In this document: positions 8,176 to 14,420 of the stretch, one piece after another
How the letters are laid out: each line of letters begins with the position of its first letter
Numbering within the stretch: position 1 is the stretch's first letter
NCBI GenBank assembly: GCA_003240775.1
Contig: QFNI01000050.1
Span: 1 to 27,029, forward strand
Direction of reading: 5' to 3'
Origin: Mesorhizobium amorphae
Lineage (GTDB): Bacteria > Pseudomonadota > Alphaproteobacteria > Rhizobiales > Rhizobiaceae
DNA length: 27,029 bases
Position numbers and translations under genes: made by a program
The notes under the pieces: generated by a model
Told to the model about the DNA's origin: nothing
Seen by the model: only the letters and a program-made list of their open reading frames with translations
Database searches by the model: none

Positions 8176-8204
8176 AACCTACTCCTGGCTGTAACGCGGG
8201 TCAA
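8176..8204 (-). promoter_or_regulatory. sigma-70-like promoter of the 168-aa / ATP-grasp operon
   Basis: On the minus strand TTGACC (8204-8199) is followed by 17 bp and TAGGTT (8181-8176). This is a reasonable -35/-10 pair 40 bp before the ATG at 8135. It separates the pair from the upstream yraN gene, which lies on the same strand. The gap also holds a long GC-rich inverted repeat (TTGGGC at 8211 with GCCCAA at 8245) that may end the yraN transcript. Confidence 0.45.
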
Positions 8205-8255
8205 GCGGCCTTGGGCCCGGCCCGGCCGGCAACGCGTTCTGGCCGCCCAAACCCC

Positions 8256-8612
8256 TCACCCCCGAAACACATCGGCCACATGGACCGGCAGCCGCCGGGG
8301 CAGGATGGCTATCAGATCGAAGCGCAGGGAGAGTTGCGCCGCATCCGGCTGGCAGGCGAGCCACAGGTCGGCCGTGCGCGCGATCCGCCCCTGGCTTGCG
8401 TCACTCACGGCATCCATCGCAGCGGCGAGCGTCGCGCGGCGCTTCACTTCGACGATCAGCACGAGCCTGCCCCGGCGCGCCACGATGTCGATCTCGCCGA
8501 GCGGCGTGCGGAAGCGGCGGGCGACGATGCGAAAGCCCTTGAGGGTCAGAAAGAGTGCGGCCCAGCTTTCGCCCCAGGCGCCGGCGCGCTCGGCCCGCTT
8601 GCGGTCAGCCAT
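8256..8612 (-). CDS. yraN: YraN family (UPF0102) endonuclease-like protein
   Basis: A 118-aa protein with the YraN signature: GAWGESWAALFLTLKGFRIV, then the nuclease-like core LGEIDIVARRG and IVEVKRRAT (D42 and E55-K57 are the PD-(D/E)xK-like residues), and the closing RFDLIAI. The family looks like a Holliday-junction-resolvase-type nuclease; its role is unproven, possibly in DNA uptake or repair. The ATG at 8612 is chosen over the longer open frame because the domain starts there; it overlaps the end of rsmI by 8 bases. rsmI-yraN is a common alphaproteobacterial pair, normally followed by gshB, which is not seen here. Confidence 0.92.
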   Translation of the reverse strand: MADRKRAERAGAWGESWAALFLTLKGFRIVARRFRTPLGEIDIVARRGRLVLIVEVKRRATLAAAMDAVSDASQGRIARTADLWLACQPDAAQLSLRFDLIAILPRRLPVHVADVFRG

Positions 8613-9495
8613 CGCCCTTGAGTTCCACGAGCCTCTGGTAGAGCTCGCTCTTGGGCCGGCCCGTGAGCCGGGCGGCCTCGGCTGCCGCCTTGCTGGCAGG
8701 CATGGAACCCGACAGCTCGAGCAGCAGGCGGTCCACATCCTCGGGACCTGTCGCTTCTTCGGTGCCCGCGCCCACGCACACCACCACCTCGCCCTTGGGC
8801 GGGGAATCAGCGTAAAGGCCCGCAAGCTCAGCCAGCGTGCCGCGCCGGATCTCCTCGAAGGCCTTGGTCAGTTCGCGCGCCACCGCGGCCGGCCGCGCCT
8901 CGCCCAACACCTTCGCCATCGCCTCCAGGCTCTCGCCCAGGCGGCGCGGGGACTCGAAGAAGACAAGCGTCGCCTGCACCCCGCGCAAGGCCTCCAGCCG
9001 CCGCTCGCGCGCGCCCGCCTTCACCGGCAGGAAGCCCGCAAACAGAAAGGCGTCGGTCGGCAGTCCCGATGCCGTCAGCCCCGCAAGGGCCGCGGACGGC
9101 CCCGGCACGGGGATCACGGAATGGCCGCGCCGCGCCGCCTCCTCCACCAGCCGGAAGCCTGGGTCCGACACCAGCGGCGTGCCCGCATCCGAGATCAGCG
9201 CCACGCTGCCGCCGGCTTCCAACGTTTCCAGGAGGCGGGGGCCGGCTTCCGCCGCGTTGTGCTCGTGATAGGCCACCGTGCGGCGGCGGATGCCGTAGCG
9301 GTCGAGCAGCACGCGGCTCGTGCGCGTGTCCTCGCAGGCCAGCACATCCGCGCCCGCCAGCGTTTCCAGCGCGCGGATGGTGATGTCGGACAGGTTGCCG
9401 ATGGGCGTCGCGACCAGATGCAGCCCAGGCGGCACGGGTTTTCCGCGCAGCTCGGCTGAGCCGATCATGAAGGTGCGGGGCGTATCTTCGCTCAC
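8605..9495 (-). CDS. rsmI: 16S rRNA (cytidine(1402)-2'-O)-methyltransferase
   Basis: RsmI methylates the 2'-hydroxyl of C1402 in 16S rRNA using S-adenosylmethionine. The tetrapyrrole-methylase fold is clear: GLHLVATPIGNLSDITIRAL, CEDTRTSRVLLDRY, ISDAGTPLVSDPGF, VIPVPGPSAALAGLTASGLP, and the C-terminal helix ending SELYQRLVELKGDG. The GTG at 9495 gives 296 aa and keeps the short N-terminal lead-in seen in rhizobial homologues; an ATG at 9468 would give 287 aa. Neither has a strong ribosome-binding site. It is the first gene of an rsmI-yraN pair with an 8-base overlap. Confidence 0.93.
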   Translation of the reverse strand: MSEDTPRTFMIGSAELRGKPVPPGLHLVATPIGNLSDITIRALETLAGADVLACEDTRTSRVLLDRYGIRRRTVAYHEHNAAEAGPRLLETLEAGGSVALISDAGTPLVSDPGFRLVEEAARRGHSVIPVPGPSAALAGLTASGLPTDAFLFAGFLPVKAGARERRLEALRGVQATLVFFESPRRLGESLEAMAKVLGEARPAAVARELTKAFEEIRRGTLAELAGLYADSPPKGEVVVCVGAGTEEATGPEDVDRLLLELSGSMPASKAAAEAARLTGRPKSELYQRLVELKGDG

Positions 9496-9620
9496 GCGCG
9501 AACTGCCCGGTGAAAGGGCAATGCAGGAGCCATCTGCCGAATCTTGCGCCAATTCCTGCCTAAGAATGGAACAAATCGGGGGCTTCGCGTGTTTGGGGCG
9601 CTTCTCGGGAATGACATGCA

Positions 9621-9788
9621 ATGAACACGCTGATCGTGTGCGACGTTTTCGACGCTTACTATGACGGGCGCAAGAGCGCGTTTGTGTCGTCCGCGCTCGC
9701 CGATGCCGAGGCGGAGGCCAAGCGCAAGGCCAAGCGCGAAGATGCGGCGAACTCCGACAAGACCGGCAAGCAGCCCCGCGCCGCCTGA
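9621..9788 (+). CDS. small hypothetical protein, 55 aa
   Basis: ATG at 9621 to TGA at 9786-9788. The protein begins MNTLIVCDVFDAYYDGR and ends in a charged, Ala/Lys/Glu-rich, probably helical tail. Codon third positions are mostly G or C as in the neighbouring genes. No clear ribosome-binding site and no family recognised. It is divergent from rsmI and is followed 14 bp later by a palindromic repeat. It may be real or chance. Confidence 0.4.
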   Translation: MNTLIVCDVFDAYYDGRKSAFVSSALADAEAEAKRKAKREDAANSDKTGKQPRAA

Positions 9789-9802
9789 GCGGCAAGACCG
9801 TA

Positions 9803-9930
9803 CGTGCTTTCAGGCCCGCCTTGCGGGCACCTCAGCATGAGGGAAGAGGCACCAAGCCGGAGGTCTGAAGCACCGCCAACGGTTCTCACGCCGAGGTGCC
9901 CGGCCCAAGCCGGGCCTCGAAGCACGCACC
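9803..9930. repeat. inverted-repeat element family 1, solo copy
   Basis: The left arm (9803-9843) and right arm (9885-9930) are inverted relative to each other: CGTGCTTTCAGGCCCGC ... CTCAGCATGAGGG on one side and CCGAGGTGCCCGG ... GGCCTCGAAGCACGCAC on the other, with a short unrelated centre. Each arm also contains its own small hairpin (GCCCG..CGGGC). It matches the copies at 12547-12686 and 13046-13195, which flank a GIY-YIG gene. This copy has no nuclease gene and is more diverged. It ends 4 bp before the hemW stop. Confidence 0.85.
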
Positions 9931-9934
9931 AGCC

Positions 9935-11092
9935 TTACCGCGCCAGATCCGCCACCAGCGCGTCCAGCACGATCATGCCCGCAGCGGTCGCCCGCAGCCG
10001 CGAATTGCCGACCGGCGCCACCAGCCCCTCGTCCTGAAGGTTGCGGATCGCGCGGTCCGACAGCGGCCGCCCCGACAAGCGCTCGAAGCGGTCGAGATCG
10101 ATTCCCTCGGTCAGCCTCAGCCCCATCAACAGGAACTCGTCGGCTTCCTCCTCGGAGCCCAGCACCTCGCCGTCCATCACGCCGTGGCCGCGCTCCTCCA
10201 CGAGCTTGGCCCAGACCTCGGGCAGCCGCTCGGTCATGGTGACCACCCGCCGCCGCCCCTCGCGGAAGCGCCCATGCGCGCCGGGCCCCGCGCCGACATA
10301 TTCGCCGTAGCGCCAGTAGATCAGGTTGTGCCGGCTCTCGGCTCCCGGCCGCGCGTGGTTGGAGATCTCGTAGGCCGGCAGGCCGAGCGAGGCCGTCACC
10401 TCTTGTGTCACCTCGTAGAGTTCCGCCCCTTCGTCGGGTGTGGGCACGATGAGCTTGCCGCGCGCGTGCAGCGCATGGAACGGCGTGCCTTCCTCGATGG
10501 TCAGCTGGTAGAGCGAGAGGTGGTCGGCTGCGAGCCCGATCGCTTCCTCGAGCTCTGCCGCCCAGGCTTCCGGCGTCTGGCCGGGCCGGGCATAGATCAG
10601 GTCGAACGACATGCGCGGAAACAGCTCGCGCGCCAGCCCGATCGCGCGCTTGGCTTCCTCGAGCCCGTGCAACCGGCCCAAGAAACGCAGGTCGCGGTCG
10701 TTCAAGGCCTGAACCCCGAGCGAGACGCGGTTCACGCCCGCATCCCGGTAGCCCCGGAACCGCTCGCCCTCCACCGAGGAGGGGTTCGCTTCCAGCGTCA
10801 CCTCGGCATCGCCTGAGACTGTCCAGAGCCGCGCCACGGTTTCAAGCAGTCCGGCCACCGTTTCCGGCTTCATCAGCGAGGGCGTGCCGCCGCCCAGAAA
10901 GATCGAGGACACGGTGCGCGGGCCCGTCTTCTCCCGGAAATATTCAAGCTCGCGCGCGAAAGCCCGGCCGAAGCGCTCCTGGTCCACCGGCTCTCGCCGC
11001 ACATGGCTGTTGAAGTCGCAATACGGGCATTTGGCCGCGCAGAAGGGCCAGTGGAGATAGACCCCGAAGCCCGGATCGCCGCCCATCAGCAT
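9935..11092 (-). CDS. hemW: radical SAM heme chaperone HemW
   Basis: A 385-aa radical SAM protein. The iron-sulphur cluster motif is CAAKCPYC at 18-25, preceded by GVYLHWPFC; FLGGGTPSLM and TLEANPSS are the family's SAM-binding strands; RVSLGVQALNDRDL and FLGRLHG follow, and the C-terminal HemW domain ends near IVLDALVADLAR. HemW passes haem to membrane proteins and was long misannotated as an oxygen-independent coproporphyrinogen oxidase (HemN). The ATG at 11092 is used; another ATG two codons later is possible. It follows rdgB by 6 bp in the conserved rph-rdgB-hemW operon. Confidence 0.95.
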   Translation of the reverse strand: MLMGGDPGFGVYLHWPFCAAKCPYCDFNSHVRREPVDQERFGRAFARELEYFREKTGPRTVSSIFLGGGTPSLMKPETVAGLLETVARLWTVSGDAEVTLEANPSSVEGERFRGYRDAGVNRVSLGVQALNDRDLRFLGRLHGLEEAKRAIGLARELFPRMSFDLIYARPGQTPEAWAAELEEAIGLAADHLSLYQLTIEEGTPFHALHARGKLIVPTPDEGAELYEVTQEVTASLGLPAYEISNHARPGAESRHNLIYWRYGEYVGAGPGAHGRFREGRRRVVTMTERLPEVWAKLVEERGHGVMDGEVLGSEEEADEFLLMGLRLTEGIDLDRFERLSGRPLSDRAIRNLQDEGLVAPVGNSRLRATAAGMIVLDALVADLAR

Positions 11093-11098
11093 GGCGCG

Positions 11099-11737
11099 TC
11101 AAACCGCTCCGAGCTTGAGGCGCGCGAATTTCTGGAAGGCGCGGGCGCGGTGGGACAAGGGCTCGGAGCCGTCGGCCTTCAGCCCGTGCTTTTCTTCCGA
11201 GACCATCTCGCCAAAGGTGCGCGCATGCCCGTCGGGCAGGAACATGGGGTCATAACCGAAGCCCTTTTCCCCGCGCGGCGGCCAGACCAGCTCGCCCTCC
11301 ACCTCGCCGCGGAAATATTCCGCTTCGCCTTCGGGCGAAGAGAGGCAGATCACGGACACGAAGCGCCCGCGCCGCGAGGGGTCGCCCGAGGCTTCCATTT
11401 CGCGCTCGGCCCGCTCCATCGCCTGGCCGAAGTCGCGGCCGCCCTCGGGCAGCGTCGCCCAGTCAGCCGTGTAGACGCCGGGCGCGCCTCCGAGCGCGTC
11501 GATGCAGAGCCCGGAATCGTCCGACAGGGCGGGCAGGCCGGTGGCAAGGCTTGCGGCCTGCGCCTTGATCAGCGCGTTCTCCTCGAATGTCGTGCCGGTC
11601 TCGGCCGGCTCGGGCAGCCCCCATTCCGCGGCCGAGCGCACTTCCACGCCGAAGGGCGCGAAGAGTTCGGCGAATTCCCGCCGCTTGCCCTCGTTGTGGG
11701 TGGCGACCACAAGCGTCCTGCCTGCGAGCCCGCTCAT
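11099..11737 (-). CDS. rdgB: XTP/dITP pyrophosphatase (Ham1/RdgB)
   Basis: A 212-aa nucleotide house-cleaning enzyme that hydrolyses dITP, XTP and related purines so that they are not built into DNA or RNA. Family motifs: VVATHNEGKRREF near the start (substrate-binding SxNxxK-like), ALSDDSGLCIDALGGAPGVYTADW with the catalytic acid pair, FGYDPMFLP, and the closing SHRARAFQKF. The ATG at 11737 overlaps the rph stop by four bases (ATGA), so the pair is translationally coupled. hemW follows 6 bp downstream. Confidence 0.95.
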   Translation of the reverse strand: MSGLAGRTLVVATHNEGKRREFAELFAPFGVEVRSAAEWGLPEPAETGTTFEENALIKAQAASLATGLPALSDDSGLCIDALGGAPGVYTADWATLPEGGRDFGQAMERAEREMEASGDPSRRGRFVSVICLSSPEGEAEYFRGEVEGELVWPPRGEKGFGYDPMFLPDGHARTFGEMVSEEKHGLKADGSEPLSHRARAFQKFARLKLGAV

Positions 11738-12450
11738 GCCACCGCCATCTGCTGCAGGCTCACGATGCGCCCGATGCCCTTCTTGGCCAAGCCCATGAGG
11801 GCGGCGAGCTCTTCCTCGGAAAAGGGCGCGCCCTCTGCCGTGCCCTGGATCTCCACGATCCCGCCGCGCCCGGTCATCACGAAGTTGCAATCGGTGCCGG
11901 CGGCCGAATCCTCGGGGTAGTCGAGGTCGAGCACGGGCGTGCCTGCATGGATGCCGCAAGAAACGGCGGCCACGTGGTCCTTGAGCACGCGCTCGCGGCT
12001 CACCATGCCCCGCGCCTCCATCCACTGGATGCAGTCCGACAGCGCGACCCAACCGCCCGAGATCGCTGCCGTGCGCGTGCCGCCATCGGCCTGGAGCACG
12101 TCGCAATCCACCGTGATCTGCACTTCGCCCAAGGCTTGCAAGTCCACCACCGCGCGCAGCGAGCGCCCGATCAGCCGCTGGATCTCCAGCGTGCGGCCGC
12201 CCTGCTTGCCGCTCGCCGCTTCGCGGCGCATGCGCTCATGCGTGGCGCGCGGCAGCATGCCGTATTCCGCCGTCACCCACCCCTTGCCCCCGTTGCGCAG
12301 CCAGGACGGCACGCGCTCCTCGAGCGAGGCCGTGCAAAGCACATGCGTGTCGCCGAACTTGACCAGGCACGACCCTTCCGCATGGCGCGACACGCCGCGC
12401 TCGAAGGACACAGCGCGCATTTCGTCGGGCTGGCGTTTGGAAGGGCGCAT
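11734..12450 (-). CDS. rph: ribonuclease PH
   Basis: A 238-aa phosphorolytic 3'-5' exoribonuclease that trims tRNA 3' ends. It carries the family hallmarks GSCLVKFGDTHVLCTAS, GWVTAEYGMLPRATHERMRRE, GRTLEIQRLIGRSLRA, QITVDCDVLQADGGTRTAAI and DLDYPEDSAAGTDCNFVMT, with full length and no truncation. It heads the rph-rdgB-hemW operon. In many alphaproteobacteria rph is immediately divergent from hrcA; here about 2 kb separate them, filled by the GIY-YIG/repeat unit and the GNAT/HTH-cupin pair. Confidence 0.96.
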   Translation of the reverse strand: MRPSKRQPDEMRAVSFERGVSRHAEGSCLVKFGDTHVLCTASLEERVPSWLRNGGKGWVTAEYGMLPRATHERMRREAASGKQGGRTLEIQRLIGRSLRAVVDLQALGEVQITVDCDVLQADGGTRTAAISGGWVALSDCIQWMEARGMVSRERVLKDHVAAVSCGIHAGTPVLDLDYPEDSAAGTDCNFVMTGRGGIVEIQGTAEGAPFSEEELAALMGLAKKGIGRIVSLQQMAVA

Positions 12451-12546
12451 GATGGTGTCCAGGTGAAGGGAATCGGCTGCGTTTAGACCGGACGAAGAGT
12501 CCAGGCAAAGAAAAAGCGATGCAAATTGCAGGCGGCGGGGCGGGGC

Positions 12547-12686
12547 GTGGGTGCTTCGAGGCCCGCTTTCGCGGGCGCCTCAGCACGAGAGGGACGTGGG
12601 TGCCGACGCCTGATCGTCTTGGGCAGCGCCTCTCCTCCCTCGTGCTGAGGTGCTCGGCTTAAGCCGGGCCTCGAAGCACGCACCAC
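12547..12686. repeat. inverted-repeat element family 1, copy left of GIY-YIG gene
   Basis: The outer arms GTGGGTGCTTCGAGGCCCGC (from 12547) and GGGCCTCGAAGCACGCAC (ending 12684) are near-perfect inverted repeats. Inside them are CAGCACGAGAGGG and CCCTCGTGCTGAGG, again inverted, around a 40-bp unrelated centre. It begins 96 bp upstream of the rph start and ends 48 bp before the GIY-YIG start codon. It is the left half of a repeat-gene-repeat unit. Confidence 0.9.
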
Positions 12687-12734
12687 CTTGCCACGGCATC
12701 GCCTTCCTCTCACTCTGCCTGCGGGGAGGCTGGC

Positions 12735-13034
12735 ATGCAGTTCGAAATGACCGTCTACATGCTGCGTTGTGCGGATGGCTCCTACTATGTCGGCTCCACC
12801 AAGCAGGGGATCGAGGCACGCGTGTGGGAGCACAACAACCTCCCGCTTGCGAGCTACACCGCCTCGCGCCGACCAGTCGAACTGGTTTGGACGGAGAGCT
12901 ATGAGCGCATTCTGGATGTGATCGCACGCGAGCGGCAGATCAAGGGGTGGGGGCGGCGGAAGAAGGAAAGACTGATTGCGATGGACTACGATGGGCTACC
13001 TGCGCTTTCCAGGCGAGGGCGCCTGGTGAAGTAG
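12735..13034 (+). CDS. GIY-YIG endonuclease, single-domain (COG2827-like), repeat-flanked
   Basis: A 99-aa GIY-YIG domain and nothing else. The two tyrosine motifs are VYMLRCADGSYYVGSTKQG (7-25), the helix arginine is in EARVWEHN, and the metal-binding glutamate lies in ARERQIKGWGRRKKERLI. GGGGAGG lies six bases before the ATG at 12735; an ATG four codons later is also possible. Single-domain GIY-YIG proteins of this kind are annotated as putative endonucleases; their targets are not known to me. Both sides carry family-1 inverted repeats, 48 bp before the start and 11 bp after the stop. A clear paralogue lies at 25663-26007. Confidence 0.92.
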   Translation: MQFEMTVYMLRCADGSYYVGSTKQGIEARVWEHNNLPLASYTASRRPVELVWTESYERILDVIARERQIKGWGRRKKERLIAMDYDGLPALSRRGRLVK

Positions 13035-13045
13035 GGGCGGGAAGG

Positions 13046-13195
13046 TGGTGCGTGCTTCGAGGCTCGCTTTGCGAGCACCTCAGCATGAGGGACGTGGGTG
13101 CCGACGATCAGTGTTTCAACCTGGGTCTCAACCTGGCGCCCCTCCTCCCTCATGCTGAGGTGCCCGGCGCAAGCCGGGCCTCGAAGCACGCACAG
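13046..13195. repeat. inverted-repeat element family 1, copy right of GIY-YIG gene
   Basis: The arms are GGTGCGTGCTTCGAGGC (13046) with CTCAGCATGAGGG, and CCCTCATGCTGAGG with GGGCCTCGAAGCACGCAC (ending 13194). The inner hairpins are GCTCGC/GCGAGC and CCCGG/CCGGG. The centre differs from that of the left copy apart from the shared GACGTGGGTGCCGACG next to the left arm. It sits between the GIY-YIG stop (13034) and the GNAT stop (13208). Confidence 0.92.
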
Positions 13196-13207
13196 GGCCT
13201 CCACCCT

Positions 13208-13732
13208 TCACCCCAACTCCTTGTAAAAGAACATCGTGTCGCAAGCCCGCCCGTCCGGCCAGAGCGCGAAGCCCGGCACGCGGCCCACCTCCTGCCAGCC
13301 GGTGCGGCGGTAGAGCCGGTCGGCGGCGGTGCCCGGCACGGTGTCCAGCACCAGAAGCGTGCGGCCCGCGTCTCTCGCGGCATCCTCGATCGCTCCCATC
13401 AGGCGCTCGCCCACCCCTTGCCCGCGCATGGCGGGCGAAACGAGCACCTTCGCCACATCCGCCCGGTGCGGCTGGTTCTCGGGCAGACCGGTCACCAGCA
13501 TCGCGGTGCCCACGATCCGGCCCTCGCTCTCGGCGACCACGAGCACCGCCTCGCCCCGCTCCACGCGGACTGCCACACCCCGCCAGAACGCGTCGGCCGT
13601 TTCCGGCTCCATCGGCGCCATGAACGAAACCGACGCGCCGCCCTCCACGCAGGCGATCAGAACATCCGAGAGTTCACCGATCCTGCCGGCAGCCTGGGAA
13701 GCGGGGAGGGGGTGGATGGTAATATCAGACAT
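13208..13732 (-). CDS. GNAT family N-acetyltransferase
   Basis: A 174-aa acetyl-CoA-dependent acetyltransferase. The acetyl-CoA-binding motif is VLVSPAMRGQGVGERLMGAI (RGQGVG is the Q/R-x-x-G-x-G/A pattern), preceded by the strand GRIVGTAMLV and followed by LVLDTVPGTAADRLYRRTGW. The substrate is unknown; small-molecule or antibiotic acetylation is possible. It lies 9 bp after the HTH-cupin regulator on the same strand, so the two form an operon and the regulator probably controls it. Confidence 0.88.
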   Translation of the reverse strand: MSDITIHPLPASQAAGRIGELSDVLIACVEGGASVSFMAPMEPETADAFWRGVAVRVERGEAVLVVAESEGRIVGTAMLVTGLPENQPHRADVAKVLVSPAMRGQGVGERLMGAIEDAARDAGRTLLVLDTVPGTAADRLYRRTGWQEVGRVPGFALWPDGRACDTMFFYKELG

Positions 13733-13741
13733 GGGTGGACC

Positions 13742-14302
13742 TCAAGGTCGGCAAATGGCGATCAGGTAGCGTGCAGCCGCAGGGCCGGGCACCGAGTAAC
13801 GGGTCGGTCCGTTCACGCGGAAGCGCAGGCAGTCGCCCGGCAAGAGGCGATGGGAGACACCCTCGACCTCCAACAAGAGCATGCCCTCCAGCATCCAGAG
13901 ATGGTGCTCCAGCCAGGCGACGGGCGCGTTCTCATAGGCGATCGTCGCACCCGGCGTGAGGGTGCCCTCGACCAGTTCGCCCAGAAAGCCGTGCGCGGGA
14001 GGTGAGACGTTTCTGCGCCGAAAGCCTGTTGCAGGATCAGTCCAGACAGGCTGATCGGCTTGCCGCAAGAGTTCCGGCGGATCACTTTCGACCTCGGCCA
14101 GAAGACGGGACATGGTGCGGCCATAAACGGTGCAAAGGCGGCCCAACTGAGCGGCGGTGGGGCTTGTTTCGCCGCGTTCCAGTCGCGAAAGGGTCGCGCG
14201 GCTGATGTCGCTGTGCTCCGCCAGTTCATCAAGCGACCAACCCTTCTCCTGCCGGAGAAAGCACAGACGCTCGGCAAGCCGCGCATCGATGTGCGAATTC
14301 AT
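13742..14302 (-). CDS. HTH-cupin transcriptional regulator (XRE family)
   Basis: A 186-aa regulator. Residues about 9-63 are an XRE/Cro-type helix-turn-helix (LRQEKGWSLDELAEHSDISR, then ATLSRLERGETSPT). Residues about 100-180 are a small cupin: GATIAYENAPVAWLEHHLWML, VEGVSHRLLPGDCLRFR. Such proteins sense a small molecule in the cupin and repress their own operon. The ATG at 14302 starts a normal-length protein. Just upstream, at 14319-14353, is a symmetric nested palindrome that is the likely operator. It is co-transcribed with the GNAT gene and divergent from hrcA. Confidence 0.9.
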   Translation of the reverse strand: MNSHIDARLAERLCFLRQEKGWSLDELAEHSDISRATLSRLERGETSPTAAQLGRLCTVYGRTMSRLLAEVESDPPELLRQADQPVWTDPATGFRRRNVSPPAHGFLGELVEGTLTPGATIAYENAPVAWLEHHLWMLEGMLLLEVEGVSHRLLPGDCLRFRVNGPTRYSVPGPAAARYLIAICRP

Positions 14303-14318
14303 CTTGTAGACTCAAATC

Positions 14319-14353
14319 TTCTCATGAAAGAGAATATTTCTCTTATCTGAGAA
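14319..14353. promoter_or_regulatory. nested palindromic operator, HTH-cupin/hrcA divergent region
   Basis: The core AGAGAA-TAT-TTCTCT (14329-14343) is a perfect inverted repeat. Four bases out on each side, TTCTCA (14319-14324) and TGAGAA (14348-14353) form a second perfect pair around the same centre at 14336. This 35-bp two-fold symmetric site starts 17 bp from the HTH-cupin start codon. It is not a CIRCE element, so HrcA is not the expected binder; the HTH-cupin protein is. Confidence 0.6.
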
Positions 14354-14420
14354 ATCCGCAAGCCCTCTTTTGGAGCCGGTTGCCTCCCTCGCCCCCCGTC
14401 AATATCTTCGGGGCAGTCCC

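Noticed and set aside
8136..8204. Longer 191-aa version of the 168-aa protein starting at TTG 8204
   Set aside because: That TTG is part of a -35-like TTGACC and the extra stretch covers the -10 and the ribosome-binding site of the ATG at 8135.
14303..14420. CIRCE element upstream of hrcA
   Set aside because: No TTAGCACTC-N9-GAGTGCTAA-like sequence; the palindrome present is a different one.
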